NCBI RefSeq assembly: GCF_015234515.1 | Contig: NZ_JADGMY010000033.1 | Span: forward strand, 1 to 64,000 | DNA length: 64,000 bases | Origin: Cellulomonas sp. | Lineage (GTDB): Bacteria; Actinomycetota; Actinomycetes; Actinomycetales; Cellulomonadaceae | Reading direction: 5' to 3' | Shown: piece by piece, positions 56,757-64,000 of the stretch | How the letters are laid out: each line of letters starts with the position of its first letter | How positions within the stretch are numbered: the stretch's first letter is position 1 | The notes under the pieces: generated by a model | Seen by the model: only the letters and a program-made list of their open reading frames with translations | What the model was told of the DNA's origin: nothing | Databases searched by the model: none | Made by a program: the position numbers and the translations under genes

Positions 56757-58037
56757 CTACTTGAGGAAGTCGGGCACGTCGAGCTCGTCGCGGTCGCGCC
56801 GCGACTCCTCGGCCAGCACCCGCGGCACCTCGAGCGGCCCGGTGGCCGGGGCGGGCTCGCCCTGCGAGGACAGGAACGCCGGCACCTCGGGACGCGGGGC
56901 CTCCCCCGGACGACCCGCGGCGCGGCCCGTGCTCACGGGGACGAGGTCCTCGTCGGGGACGTGGACCGGGCGCGGCGTCGGCACCGACGAGGCGCTCGGC
57001 AGGGCCGTCACGGGTGCGACCGCGGGGACCTGGCGAGCGGTCGCACCGCTCACCTGGCCGAGCGCGCGCGCGTCCCGCCGGACCACCGGCCCGCCGTTGT
57101 CGAACCCGGCGGCGATGACCGTGACGCGGACCTCGTCGCCCAGCGCGTCGTCGATGACCGCGCCGAAGATGATGTTGGCCTCCGCGTGCGCGGCCTCCTG
57201 GACGAGGCGGGCCGCCTCGTTGATCTCGAACAGGCCCAGGTCGGACCCACCCTGGATCGACAGCAGGACACCGTGCGCACCGTCGATGCTGGCCTCGAGG
57301 AGCGGCGAGGAGATCGCCATCTCCGCAGCCTGGACGGCCCGGTCCTCGCCGCGTGCGAAGCCGATGCCCATCAGCGCGGACCCCGCTCCCTGCATGACCG
57401 ACTTCACGTCCGCGAAGTCCAGGTTGATGAGGCCGGGGGTCGTGATCAGGTCGGTGATGCCCTGCACACCGGACAGCAGCACCTGGTCTGCGGAGTGGAA
57501 GGCGTCGAGGACCGACACCGACCGGTCCGAGATCGACAGGAGCCTGTCGTTGGGGATGACGATGAGCGTGTCGACCTCGGCGCGCAGGGCGTCGATGCCC
57601 GCGTCGGCCTGGACGGAGCGCCGGCGGCCCTCGAACGTGAAGGGGCGCGTCACGACACCGATGGTCAGGGCACCCAGCGAGCGCGCGATGCGCGCGACGA
57701 CGGGCGCGCCGCCCGTGCCGGTGCCGCCGCCCTCGCCGGCGGTGACGAAGACCATGTCCGCGCCCCGCAGGACGTCCTCGATCTCCTCGGAGTGGTCCTC
57801 GGCGGCCTTCTTGCCCACCTCGGGGTCCGCGCCGGCGCCGAGGCCGCGCGTGAGCTCGCGACCGACGTCGAGCTTGACGTCGGCGTCGGACATGAGCAGG
57901 GCCTGGGCGTCGGTGTTGACGGCGATGAACTCGACACCCTTGAGGCCGACCTCGATCATGCGGTTCACGGCGTTGACGCCGCCCCCGCCGATGCCGACGA
58001 CCTTGATGACCGCCAGGTAGTTCTGCGGAGCTGCCAC
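56757..58037 (-). CDS. ftsZ: Cell division protein FtsZ
   Basis: Tubulin-like GTPase forming the division ring. 426 residues: VVGIGGGGVNAVNRM (13-27), tubulin signature GGGTGTGG (103-110), synergy loop NLDFADVKSVM, then a disordered linker (about 320-415) and the C-terminal peptide DELDVPDFLK that binds SepF and other partners. GTG 58037 follows GAGAGG by eight bases; 20 more in-frame codons upstream are not conserved. Its promoter lies at 58177-58205. Confidence 0.98.
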   Translation of the reverse strand: MAAPQNYLAVIKVVGIGGGGVNAVNRMIEVGLKGVEFIAVNTDAQALLMSDADVKLDVGRELTRGLGAGADPEVGKKAAEDHSEEIEDVLRGADMVFVTAGEGGGTGTGGAPVVARIARSLGALTIGVVTRPFTFEGRRRSVQADAGIDALRAEVDTLIVIPNDRLLSISDRSVSVLDAFHSADQVLLSGVQGITDLITTPGLINLDFADVKSVMQGAGSALMGIGFARGEDRAVQAAEMAISSPLLEASIDGAHGVLLSIQGGSDLGLFEINEAARLVQEAAHAEANIIFGAVIDDALGDEVRVTVIAAGFDNGGPVVRRDARALGQVSGATARQVPAVAPVTALPSASSVPTPRPVHVPDEDLVPVSTGRAAGRPGEAPRPEVPAFLSSQGEPAPATGPLEVPRVLAEESRRDRDELDVPDFLK

Positions 58038-58114
58038 GGTGGGTGCCTCTCGTTCGCGGGTCGCGGCGTGCCGGGCCGCTGGTGCTCGTCCCGACACGCG
58101 GGACGCGGGTCGTG

Positions 58115-58155
58115 CTGGTGAACCTTCACCCTCAAGTCGAGGGTTAGAGTTATGT
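58115..58155 (-). promoter_or_regulatory. ftsZ leader element with hairpin
   Basis: In the leader, about 90 bases before the ftsZ start, the stretch TAACTCTAACCCTCGACTTG and GAGGGTGAAGG forms a 6-base stem ACCCTC/GAGGGT. It is the AT-richest segment of the region. I recall similar sequence before ftsZ in other high-GC Gram-positives, so it may be a conserved regulatory element. Confidence 0.5.
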
Positions 58156-58176
58156 CAGATGTCCTGTCGAGTCGTG

Positions 58177-58205
58177 ACGCTAGGTCGCGTCCCCCGCAGG
58201 ATCAA
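58177..58205 (-). promoter_or_regulatory. ftsZ promoter (TTGATC-17-TAGCGT)
   Basis: On the minus strand TTGATC (58205-58200) and TAGCGT (58182-58177) are separated by exactly 17 bases, the best sigma-70-type promoter in the window. It gives an ftsZ leader of about 130 bases. Confidence 0.7.
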
Positions 58206-58280
58206 CGACCGCCGCGCGCGTGTCGTCGGTTGGTCGTGACCCGACCCACCGACGGGCCGGGTCACCCGGCAGGGCGACGC

Positions 58281-59405
58281 TCACCGGGTGATGGGCATCC
58301 GCGGGGCCGACACGTCGAAGACGGTGGCGGCCGCGGCCTCCGGCGCCGACCGCAGGGCCGCGAGGACCGCGATCTTCAACGGTGTCTCGTCAGCGCTCCC
58401 CCAGTCGATCCGGGCCCCGCCGTCACGCAGCTGCATCGTCACGGTGTCCTGCGTGCGGGCAGCGACGGAGCCCACCTGTGCCAGCAGCTCCGCGGGCAGC
58501 TGCTCCAGCACGCTCAGCACCGCCGCCAGCGTGCGCCGGTCCCCGAGCGGGACGTCGACGACCGGGAGGCCCGCGGGGGCCACGTCCGCGCGGCCGACCT
58601 GCACGCCCTCCTCGTCCAGCAGCACGAGCCCGGCGGCCGGCGCGTCCTCCGGCACGGCCGCGACCGGCTCGCGCGACACCAGCTGGACCGCGAGCCCGTG
58701 GGGCCAGTCCCGGACCACACGCGCCTCGCGCACGCCCGGCACCTCGAGCACCCGGTCGCGCAGGCGGACCGTGTCCAGCCGCGGCAGCGGCGTACCCGCG
58801 CGCTCGGCGACCACCGCCAGCACCTGGTCGACGGCCACGACCGTGCCGGCGCCGCTGACCTCGACCTGGGCGGGGTCCAGCGCCAGGGCGGGTGAGACCA
58901 GCAGCAGCCAGCCGAGACCCCCGACGCCCACGACGCCCGCCACGGCCCCGACGACCTGACGCCGCGCCAGGTTGCGACGGGCCCTCGCGCGCTCCGCGAA
59001 CCGCTCCCGCGACGTCGTCGACACGACCGCCGGGCGCACGGGGCCCGAGAACCGGCCGACGGTGTACGTCGTGACCGTGCGCGTCGGACCCGTCGCGGGC
59101 GCCGCGGCCGGCGGGGACGTGGGCGCAGCCGGTCGGCCTCCACCGGCCGCGGTGACCGGGCGGCCGTCCCGACGGTCCCCGGCTCGGCTCGGCGCCGCCG
59201 GGGCCGCGGTCTCCGTACGAGCCGCCTTCCCCGCTGGTCGTGGGACGGGCGGACGGGCAGCACGGCCGGCGGCGCCCTCCGGCGCGGGTGGCGCCTCCTC
59301 CTCCGTGGGAGCAGGGCGCCGGCCGGCCGCACGACGCGGCGGGACCGGGCGCGCGGTGGCCGACGGGCGTCCCGGGCGCGGGGCCGGTGGACGCTGCGGG
59401 CTCAC
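58281..59405 (-). CDS. ftsQ: Cell division protein FtsQ
   Basis: Bitopic divisome protein linking FtsW/FtsI to the ring. 374 residues: a long Pro/Ala/Arg-rich cytoplasmic part (1-145), one membrane helix (151-171), POTRA domain (from about 180, VEVSGAGTVVAVDQVLAVV, PGVREARVVRDWPHGLAVQLVSREPVA) and a C-terminal beta domain. GTG 59405 overlaps the murG-murC stop (GTGA), so it is coupled to it. Confidence 0.93.
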   Translation of the reverse strand: MSPQRPPAPRPGRPSATARPVPPRRAAGRRPAPTEEEAPPAPEGAAGRAARPPVPRPAGKAARTETAAPAAPSRAGDRRDGRPVTAAGGGRPAAPTSPPAAAPATGPTRTVTTYTVGRFSGPVRPAVVSTTSRERFAERARARRNLARRQVVGAVAGVVGVGGLGWLLLVSPALALDPAQVEVSGAGTVVAVDQVLAVVAERAGTPLPRLDTVRLRDRVLEVPGVREARVVRDWPHGLAVQLVSREPVAAVPEDAPAAGLVLLDEEGVQVGRADVAPAGLPVVDVPLGDRRTLAAVLSVLEQLPAELLAQVGSVAARTQDTVTMQLRDGGARIDWGSADETPLKIAVLAALRSAPEAAAATVFDVSAPRMPITR

Positions 59406-62098
59406 GGCCGCGCACCGCCCGGGCGTTCGGAGTGGGCCGCCTCGGTACGCGGCGTGCCCGCGCCGCCCTGCGCGGCGGAGCCGAGGTCGCGCGCCGCGAG
59501 CTCCGCGAGCACCACGTCCGCGAGTTCCGTCACGTCGCCCGCTCCCACCGTCAGCAGCAGGTCACCGGGCCGCGCCAACGCGGCGACCGCGCGGGCCGCC
59601 GCCACCCGGTCCGGGACGAACACGGCCTTGCCCGCCGTGGGGACGTGGTCGGCGACGAGCGCACCCGTCACGGACGGGTCGGGGTCCTCCCGCGCCGCGT
59701 ACACGTCGGTCACGACGACCGCGTCGGCGAGGTCGAACGCCTCGCCGAACTCGCGGGCGAAGGTGCGGGTCCGCGAGAACAGGTGGGGCTGGAACAGGGC
59801 GAGGACGCGACCGTCGACGACGACCTGCCGCGCGGCGCGCAGGAGCGCCGCGACCTCCGTCGGGTGGTGCGCGTAGTCGTCGACCACGCGGACGCCGCCG
59901 GCCGTCCCGCGGTCCTCGAACCGTCGTCCGGTGCCGACGAAGTCGTCGAGCCCGGCGGCGGCCTCCTCGCTGCTCACGCCGAGACGCCGCAGCGCACACC
60001 ACGCCGCTGCCGCGTCCAGGGCGTTGTGGGCGCCCGCGACCTGCAGCCGGAGCGTGACCGGCGCCTCGTCGCGGGGCGTCAGGACGACCTGCCAGCGTCC
60101 GTCCGCGGTGCGTGTGCTCTCGCCCACGTGGACGTCGGCGTCCGGCGTGACGCCGTACGTGCGCACCGCCACGCCGCGCGCCGCGAGACGGTCCCGCGCC
60201 GCGTGGACGAGCCGCACCGCACCGGGGTCGTCGGCGCAGGCGACGAGCAGCCCGCCGTCACGGACCCGGTCCGCGAACCGCTCGAAGGCGGCCTCGAAGC
60301 GCTCCTGCGTGCCGTAGTGGTCCAGGTGGTCCGGCTCGACGTTGGTCACGACGGCCACCAGCGGCTCGTACGCGAGGAACGAGCCGTCGGACTCGTCGGC
60401 CTCGGCGACGAACGGCCCGTCGCCGTGCCGCCAACCCCCCAGCGTGCCGCCCGTCGCGCGCACGACGCCGCCGATCGCGAACGACGGGTCCGCCCCGGCG
60501 TGCACCAGCGCGGCCGCCACCATCCCGGACGTCGTGGTCTTGCCGTGCGCGCCGGCGACGGCGACCGCGTCGCGGTCCGCCATGAGCGCCGCCAGCGCCT
60601 CCGAGCGGTGCAGCACCGGGATGCCGCGCTCACGCGCGCGGGCCACCTCGGGGTTCGTGGCCCGCACGGCGGACGAGACGACGAGGCTGTCGACGTCCTC
60701 GACGTGACCGGCGGCGTGCCCGACCTGGACCTCGACGCCCGCGGCACGCAGGCCGACGAGCGCGGGTCCGTCGTGGGCGTCCGACCCGCTGACCCGCAGG
60801 CCGCGCGCGGCCAGCAGCGGTGCGACGGCCGACATCCCGGCGCCGCCGACACCCACGAGGTGCACGCGGCCGAGGTCGGCCAGCGCCACCGGACCGCGCT
60901 CCCCCGGATCGGCGACGGCCGGCGCGTGCGCCGTCACCGGCGGGCAGGGCGGGGCGGCCGCACGGACGTGCGGCGGCAGCTGCGCCTCGACGAGCGTCGC
61001 GACGCGCGCGGCCCCGTCGCGCACCCCGACACCGGCCGCGGCCCGACCCATCCGCGCGCGGGTCGCCGCGGCCTCGCCCGTTCCCAGCAGGGCCGGGACG
61101 TGGGCGCGCACCCAGTCCGGCGTCAGGTCGCGGTCCTCGACGAGGATCCCCCCGCCGGCGGCGACGACGCCTGCCGCGTTCAGCCGCTGCTCGCCGTTGC
61201 CGATGGGCAGCGGGACGTACACGGCGGGGATCCCGAGCGCCGCCAGCTCGCAGACCGTGCCCGCGCCCGAGCGCCCGACGACGACGTCCGCGACCGCGAG
61301 CGCGCGGTCCATGGCCGTCAGGTACTCGACGACGTGGTACCGCTCGGCACCGGGCACACCGGCGATCGCCGCGTGGACGTCGTCCGCCTTGCCGCGCCCC
61401 GTGAGGTGCAGCACCTGCGCCCCGGTGGCGAGCAGCTCGGCCGCGGCGCCCGCCACCGCACGGTTGACGCTGGCGGCGCCCAGCGACCCGCCCGTGACGA
61501 GCAGCGTCGGCAGGGTCGGGTCCAGCCCCAGCGCCCGGGCGCCCGCGAGCCGCGTGGCGGCCGGGTCCGACGCGCGTGCGACCAGCAGCTCCTGCACGGC
61601 GGTCCGCAGCGGAAGGCCTGTCACCTGGGCGTGCGGCAGCGCGGTGCCCTCGAAGGTCACGGCGACCGCAGCGGCCCACCGCGCGCCGAGCCGGTTCGCC
61701 AGCCCCGGGCGCGCGTTCTGCTCGTGCACGACCACGGGGACGCCGCGACGGCGAGCCGCCAGGTACGCCGGCGTCGCGACGTAGCCGCCGAACCCGACGA
61801 CGACCTGGGCGTCGATCGCGTCGATCGCGTCCTCGGCGGCGCGCACGGCCGCGCGCAGCCGCCCCGGCAGCCGCAGCCAGTCGGGCGTGGGACGGCGCGG
61901 CAGCGGTACGCGCGGGACGACGGCCAGGTCGTAGCCGTGCTCGGGCACGAGACGCGCCTCGAGCCCCTCGGCGGTGCCCAGCACGGCGAAGCTGCCGTGC
62001 GGGTGGCGCCGGCGGAGCTCGTCGGCGACCGCGAGCAGCGGGTTGACGTGGCCCGCGGTCCCGCCGCCGGCCAGGAGCACGGAGGTCGCGTCAGCCAC
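59402..62098 (-). CDS. murG: Fused MurG-MurC: lipid II synthase plus UDP-MurNAc-L-alanine ligase
   Basis: One open frame of 898 codons. Residues 1-372 are a full MurG (LLAGGGTAGHVNPLLAVAD, HEQNARPGLANR, VTGGSLGAASVN, GRSGAGTVCELAALGIP), which adds GlcNAc to lipid I. Residues about 405-890 are a full MurC (HLVGVGGAGMSA 413-424, P-loop GAHGKTTT 516-523, EADESDGS, NVEPDHLDHYG, DDYAHHPTE), which adds L-Ala to UDP-MurNAc. About 30 Pro/Ala-rich residues join them and there is no stop. GTG at 62098 overlaps the ftsW end by 8 bases. A GTG at 60937 could start MurC alone but has no ribosome site. Confidence 0.9.
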   Translation of the reverse strand: MADATSVLLAGGGTAGHVNPLLAVADELRRRHPHGSFAVLGTAEGLEARLVPEHGYDLAVVPRVPLPRRPTPDWLRLPGRLRAAVRAAEDAIDAIDAQVVVGFGGYVATPAYLAARRRGVPVVVHEQNARPGLANRLGARWAAAVAVTFEGTALPHAQVTGLPLRTAVQELLVARASDPAATRLAGARALGLDPTLPTLLVTGGSLGAASVNRAVAGAAAELLATGAQVLHLTGRGKADDVHAAIAGVPGAERYHVVEYLTAMDRALAVADVVVGRSGAGTVCELAALGIPAVYVPLPIGNGEQRLNAAGVVAAGGGILVEDRDLTPDWVRAHVPALLGTGEAAATRARMGRAAAGVGVRDGAARVATLVEAQLPPHVRAAAPPCPPVTAHAPAVADPGERGPVALADLGRVHLVGVGGAGMSAVAPLLAARGLRVSGSDAHDGPALVGLRAAGVEVQVGHAAGHVEDVDSLVVSSAVRATNPEVARARERGIPVLHRSEALAALMADRDAVAVAGAHGKTTTSGMVAAALVHAGADPSFAIGGVVRATGGTLGGWRHGDGPFVAEADESDGSFLAYEPLVAVVTNVEPDHLDHYGTQERFEAAFERFADRVRDGGLLVACADDPGAVRLVHAARDRLAARGVAVRTYGVTPDADVHVGESTRTADGRWQVVLTPRDEAPVTLRLQVAGAHNALDAAAAWCALRRLGVSSEEAAAGLDDFVGTGRRFEDRGTAGGVRVVDDYAHHPTEVAALLRAARQVVVDGRVLALFQPHLFSRTRTFAREFGEAFDLADAVVVTDVYAAREDPDPSVTGALVADHVPTAGKAVFVPDRVAAARAVAALARPGDLLLTVGAGDVTELADVVLAELAARDLGSAAQGGAGTPRTEAAHSERPGGARP

Positions 62099-63356
62099 GG
62101 GCCCGTCCGATCACGGCGAGGGAGCGGCGCACGACCGACGCCCGTGCGGCGAGCGCCTCGGCCGCACCCGGCTCGGTGCGCGCGAAGGACAGCAGCAGCC
62201 CGAGCGCCGCCATCGTCATGATGAGCGCCGAACCACCCGCCGAGACCAGCGGCAGCGGCACGCCGATGACGGGGGCGAGCCCGATCACGACGGCGATGTT
62301 GACGATCGCCTGCCCGATGATCCACGCGAAGATCGCAGCGGTCGTGATCTTGACGAACGGGTCCGGGTGCCGGCGCATGAGGCGCACCATCGCGAAGGCG
62401 AGCAGAGCGAACAGACCCAGCACGAGCAGGGTGCCCACGAGACCGAGCTCCTCTCCCAGGATGGCGTAGATGAAGTCGTTGTGAGCGGCCGGGAGGTACG
62501 ACCACTTCTCGGCGCTCTGGCCCAAACCCACGCCCGTCCAGCCTCCCGTCGCCAGGCCGTACCCGGCATGCAGGCTCTGGTAGCACTCGTTCTGCACGTC
62601 GCACTGGTCCGACAGCCAGGACATGATCCGGTTGACGCGGTTGCTGCTGAAGACCGTCAGCAGCGCGACGCCGCCGGCGGCGATCAGACCCGCGAACCCG
62701 AAGATCCGTAGCGGCACCCCCGCGACGAACATGGCGCCGGCGACGAGCAGCACCATGACCATCGCCGTGCCGAGGTCCTGGCCGAGGACGACGACGCCGA
62801 TGGCGATGCCGGCGACCGGCAGCACGGGCACGAGCGAGTGCTTCCACTCGTGCAGCAGGGGCAGCTTGCGCGACAGCACGGCACCGAGCCAGATCGCCAG
62901 CGCCAGCTTGACGACCTCGGAGGGCTGGGCGGTGAAGCCGGGCAGGCAGACCCAGTTGAGGTTGCCGCCCTCGCCGCAGCCCATCGGAGTGAACACCAGG
63001 AGCTGGAACGCGACGGCACCACCGAGCGCGGGCCAGGCGAGCGCCCGCACGACCTTCAGCGACAGCCGGGACATGACCAGCAGCACGGGCAGCCCGATCA
63101 GGGCGTACCGCGCCTGGTTGAAGAAGACGGCGTAGGGCGAGTCGCCAGCGGCGAGCGACTCCACGCTCGAGCTCGACAGCACCATCACCAGCCCGATGAC
63201 CAGCAGGAGGAGCGTGGCACCGAGGAGCAGGTAGTAGCTCGTGACGGCCGAGTTCCAGGTGCCCAGGACCGAGGCCTCGGGGACTGCGGGCGAGCCACCC
63301 GGAGGTGTCACCGCCCGGGTGGGCGCCGTGCGCGGCCGTGCGACCGCGGGGCTCAC
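62091..63356 (-). CDS. ftsW: Peptidoglycan glycosyltransferase FtsW
   Basis: SEDS-family polymerase of lipid II at the septum. 421 residues, about ten membrane helices. Family signatures: WNSAVTSYYLLLGATLLLLVIGLVMVLSSSS-type helix 1, PSEVVKLALAIWLG, GQDLGTAMVM, and the extracellular AHNDFIYAILGEELGLVG. GTG 63356 overlaps the murD stop (GTGA). Order murD-ftsW-murG is the standard division cluster order. Confidence 0.96.
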   Translation of the reverse strand: MSPAVARPRTAPTRAVTPPGGSPAVPEASVLGTWNSAVTSYYLLLGATLLLLVIGLVMVLSSSSVESLAAGDSPYAVFFNQARYALIGLPVLLVMSRLSLKVVRALAWPALGGAVAFQLLVFTPMGCGEGGNLNWVCLPGFTAQPSEVVKLALAIWLGAVLSRKLPLLHEWKHSLVPVLPVAGIAIGVVVLGQDLGTAMVMVLLVAGAMFVAGVPLRIFGFAGLIAAGGVALLTVFSSNRVNRIMSWLSDQCDVQNECYQSLHAGYGLATGGWTGVGLGQSAEKWSYLPAAHNDFIYAILGEELGLVGTLLVLGLFALLAFAMVRLMRRHPDPFVKITTAAIFAWIIGQAIVNIAVVIGLAPVIGVPLPLVSAGGSALIMTMAALGLLLSFARTEPGAAEALAARASVVRRSLAVIGRARG

Positions 63357-64000
63357 GGCCGACCCTCCTGCAGCCGCTCCCGACCGGCGTCGTCGGTGCC
63401 ACCCAGGGCGCGCACCGCGGCCGCGAACGCGTCGCCGCGTGCGGCGTAGGACGTGAACTGGTCCATCGACGCGCACGCGGGTGCGAGCAGGACCGTCGTG
63501 GGCACCCCGGCGGGCGCGCCGGCCGCGAGCCGGCGCGCGCTGCTCACGGCGCGCGTCATCACCGGCTCAGTCTCACCGGCGTCCACCTCGATCACCGGGA
63601 CGTGCGGCGCGTGTCGGGCCAGGGCCTCGCGCAGCGGCGCCCGGTCGAGCCCGATGAGCACGACGCCGCGCAGGCGGTCCTCACGGGCGCGCACCAGGTC
63701 GTCGAACTGCGCGCCCTTGGCCAGCCCGCCGGCGATCCACACCACGGAGTCGGGCTCGAACGCGGCGAGGGACGCCGCGGCCGCGTGCGCGTTCGTGGCC
63801 TTCGAGTCGTCGACGTAGGCGACGTCGTCGAGGCGGCCGACGGTGACGATGCGGTGGGCGCCGGGGGCGAACTCCCGCAGCCCGTCGCGCACGTGCGCCG
63901 GCTCGACGCCGTGCGCCAGCGCGAGCGCCGCCGCTGCGAGCGCGTTGCGCACGACGTGCGGCGGGACGACGCCGCCCGGTCCGGCGAGCTGCGCGAGGTC
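63353..64000 (-). CDS. murD: UDP-N-acetylmuramoyl-alanine-D-glutamate ligase (3' part)
   Basis: Only the C-terminal 215 residues are inside the window; the gene continues past the right edge. It shows the middle-to-C-terminal domain of a Mur ligase: NALAAAALALAHG, VDDSKATNAHAAAASLAAF (the Lys-Ala-Thr-Asn loop), VWIAGGLAKGAQF, and LLAPACASMDQFTSYAARGDAF, all MurD-typical. It adds D-glutamate to UDP-MurNAc-L-Ala. It ends in TGA overlapping the ftsW GTG. Confidence 0.95.
   Translation of the reverse strand, partial: DLAQLAGPGGVVPPHVVRNALAAAALALAHGVEPAHVRDGLREFAPGAHRIVTVGRLDDVAYVDDSKATNAHAAAASLAAFEPDSVVWIAGGLAKGAQFDDLVRAREDRLRGVVLIGLDRAPLREALARHAPHVPVIEVDAGETEPVMTRAVSSARRLAAGAPAGVPTTVLLAPACASMDQFTSYAARGDAFAAAVRALGGTDDAGRERLQEGRP

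Noticed and set aside
60935..60937. Separate start codon for murC
   Set aside because: The GTG has no Shine-Dalgarno and no stop codon ends MurG before it, so a fused protein explains the sequence better.
1..64000. tRNA genes, insertion sequences, phage genes, CRISPR arrays
   Set aside because: None seen on reading; no transposase, integrase or regularly spaced repeats, and composition is even throughout.

Overview
The window is very GC-rich chromosomal DNA from a high-GC Gram-positive bacterium. Codon third positions are almost all G or C, GTG starts are common, and a SepF/DivIVA division cluster, a GerW-type protein and an argCJBDFRGH cluster ending in tyrS beside an rRNA leader are all present. 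Gene content and protein sequences fit Micrococcales, most likely Cellulomonas or a close relative. This is inferred by eye, since no search could be run. It looks like core chromosome: no phage, insertion sequence, CRISPR array or tRNA was seen. About 56 protein genes are supported.

Layout. 1-520: the start of an rRNA operon on the minus strand (tandem promoter-like repeats and the pre-16S leader; 16S itself lies left of the window) and the tyrS terminator. 521-3423: tyrS, an alkyladenine DNA glycosylase, a small P-loop kinase and a tiny coupled ORF. 3439-12214: the complete arginine pathway argC-J-B-D-F-R-G-H, almost all joined by 4-base stop/start overlaps, with two matching ArgR-type boxes at 12216 and 6118. 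12297-20216: quinone oxidoreductase, FrnE-like oxidoreductase, an unknown protein, a HAD hydrolase, a ThiD-TenA fusion under a TPP riboswitch, an orphan TrpB2 and a flavin monooxygenase. 20277-25256: a 1659-residue secreted nuclease plus 5'-nucleotidase with possible PhoP sites upstream. 25515-33150: pheST, thpR, a SpoU methyltransferase, then rplT-rpmI-infC, where infC appears to start at ATC. 33254-35254: a Fur-family regulator and catalase with a perfect palindrome in front. 35367-39841: DUF1844, FBP-domain, MFS, membrane coiled-coil, lipoprotein protease and GerW-like genes. 39845-47904: histidine genes hisD, hisC, hisB, hisH and priA, with recQ (fused to a phosphoribosyltransferase-like domain) inserted on the opposite strand between hisD and hisC. 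48001-53943: an S4 protein, dnaE, an RluA-type pseudouridine synthase, lspA and a DksA/TraR-type protein. 54145-64000: the division and cell-wall cluster divIVA, yggT, sepF, pgeF, ftsZ, ftsQ, a fused murG-murC, ftsW and the 3' part of murD.

How it works together. Arginine genes share one transcription direction and a local ArgR with operators that cover their -10 boxes. The cell-wall cluster joins lipid II synthesis (MurD, MurC, MurG), its polymerisation (FtsW) and the division ring (FtsZ, SepF, FtsQ, DivIVA). Many genes here have no Shine-Dalgarno and instead a TANNNT hexamer 6-7 bases before the start codon (argC, hisC, hisD, hisH, recQ and others), which points to leaderless mRNAs. The most notable points are the MurG-MurC single polypeptide, the RecQ-PRTase fusion, the ATC start and long disordered tail of IF-3, and several small coupled or SD-led ORFs. 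None amounts to an obviously new multi-gene system.
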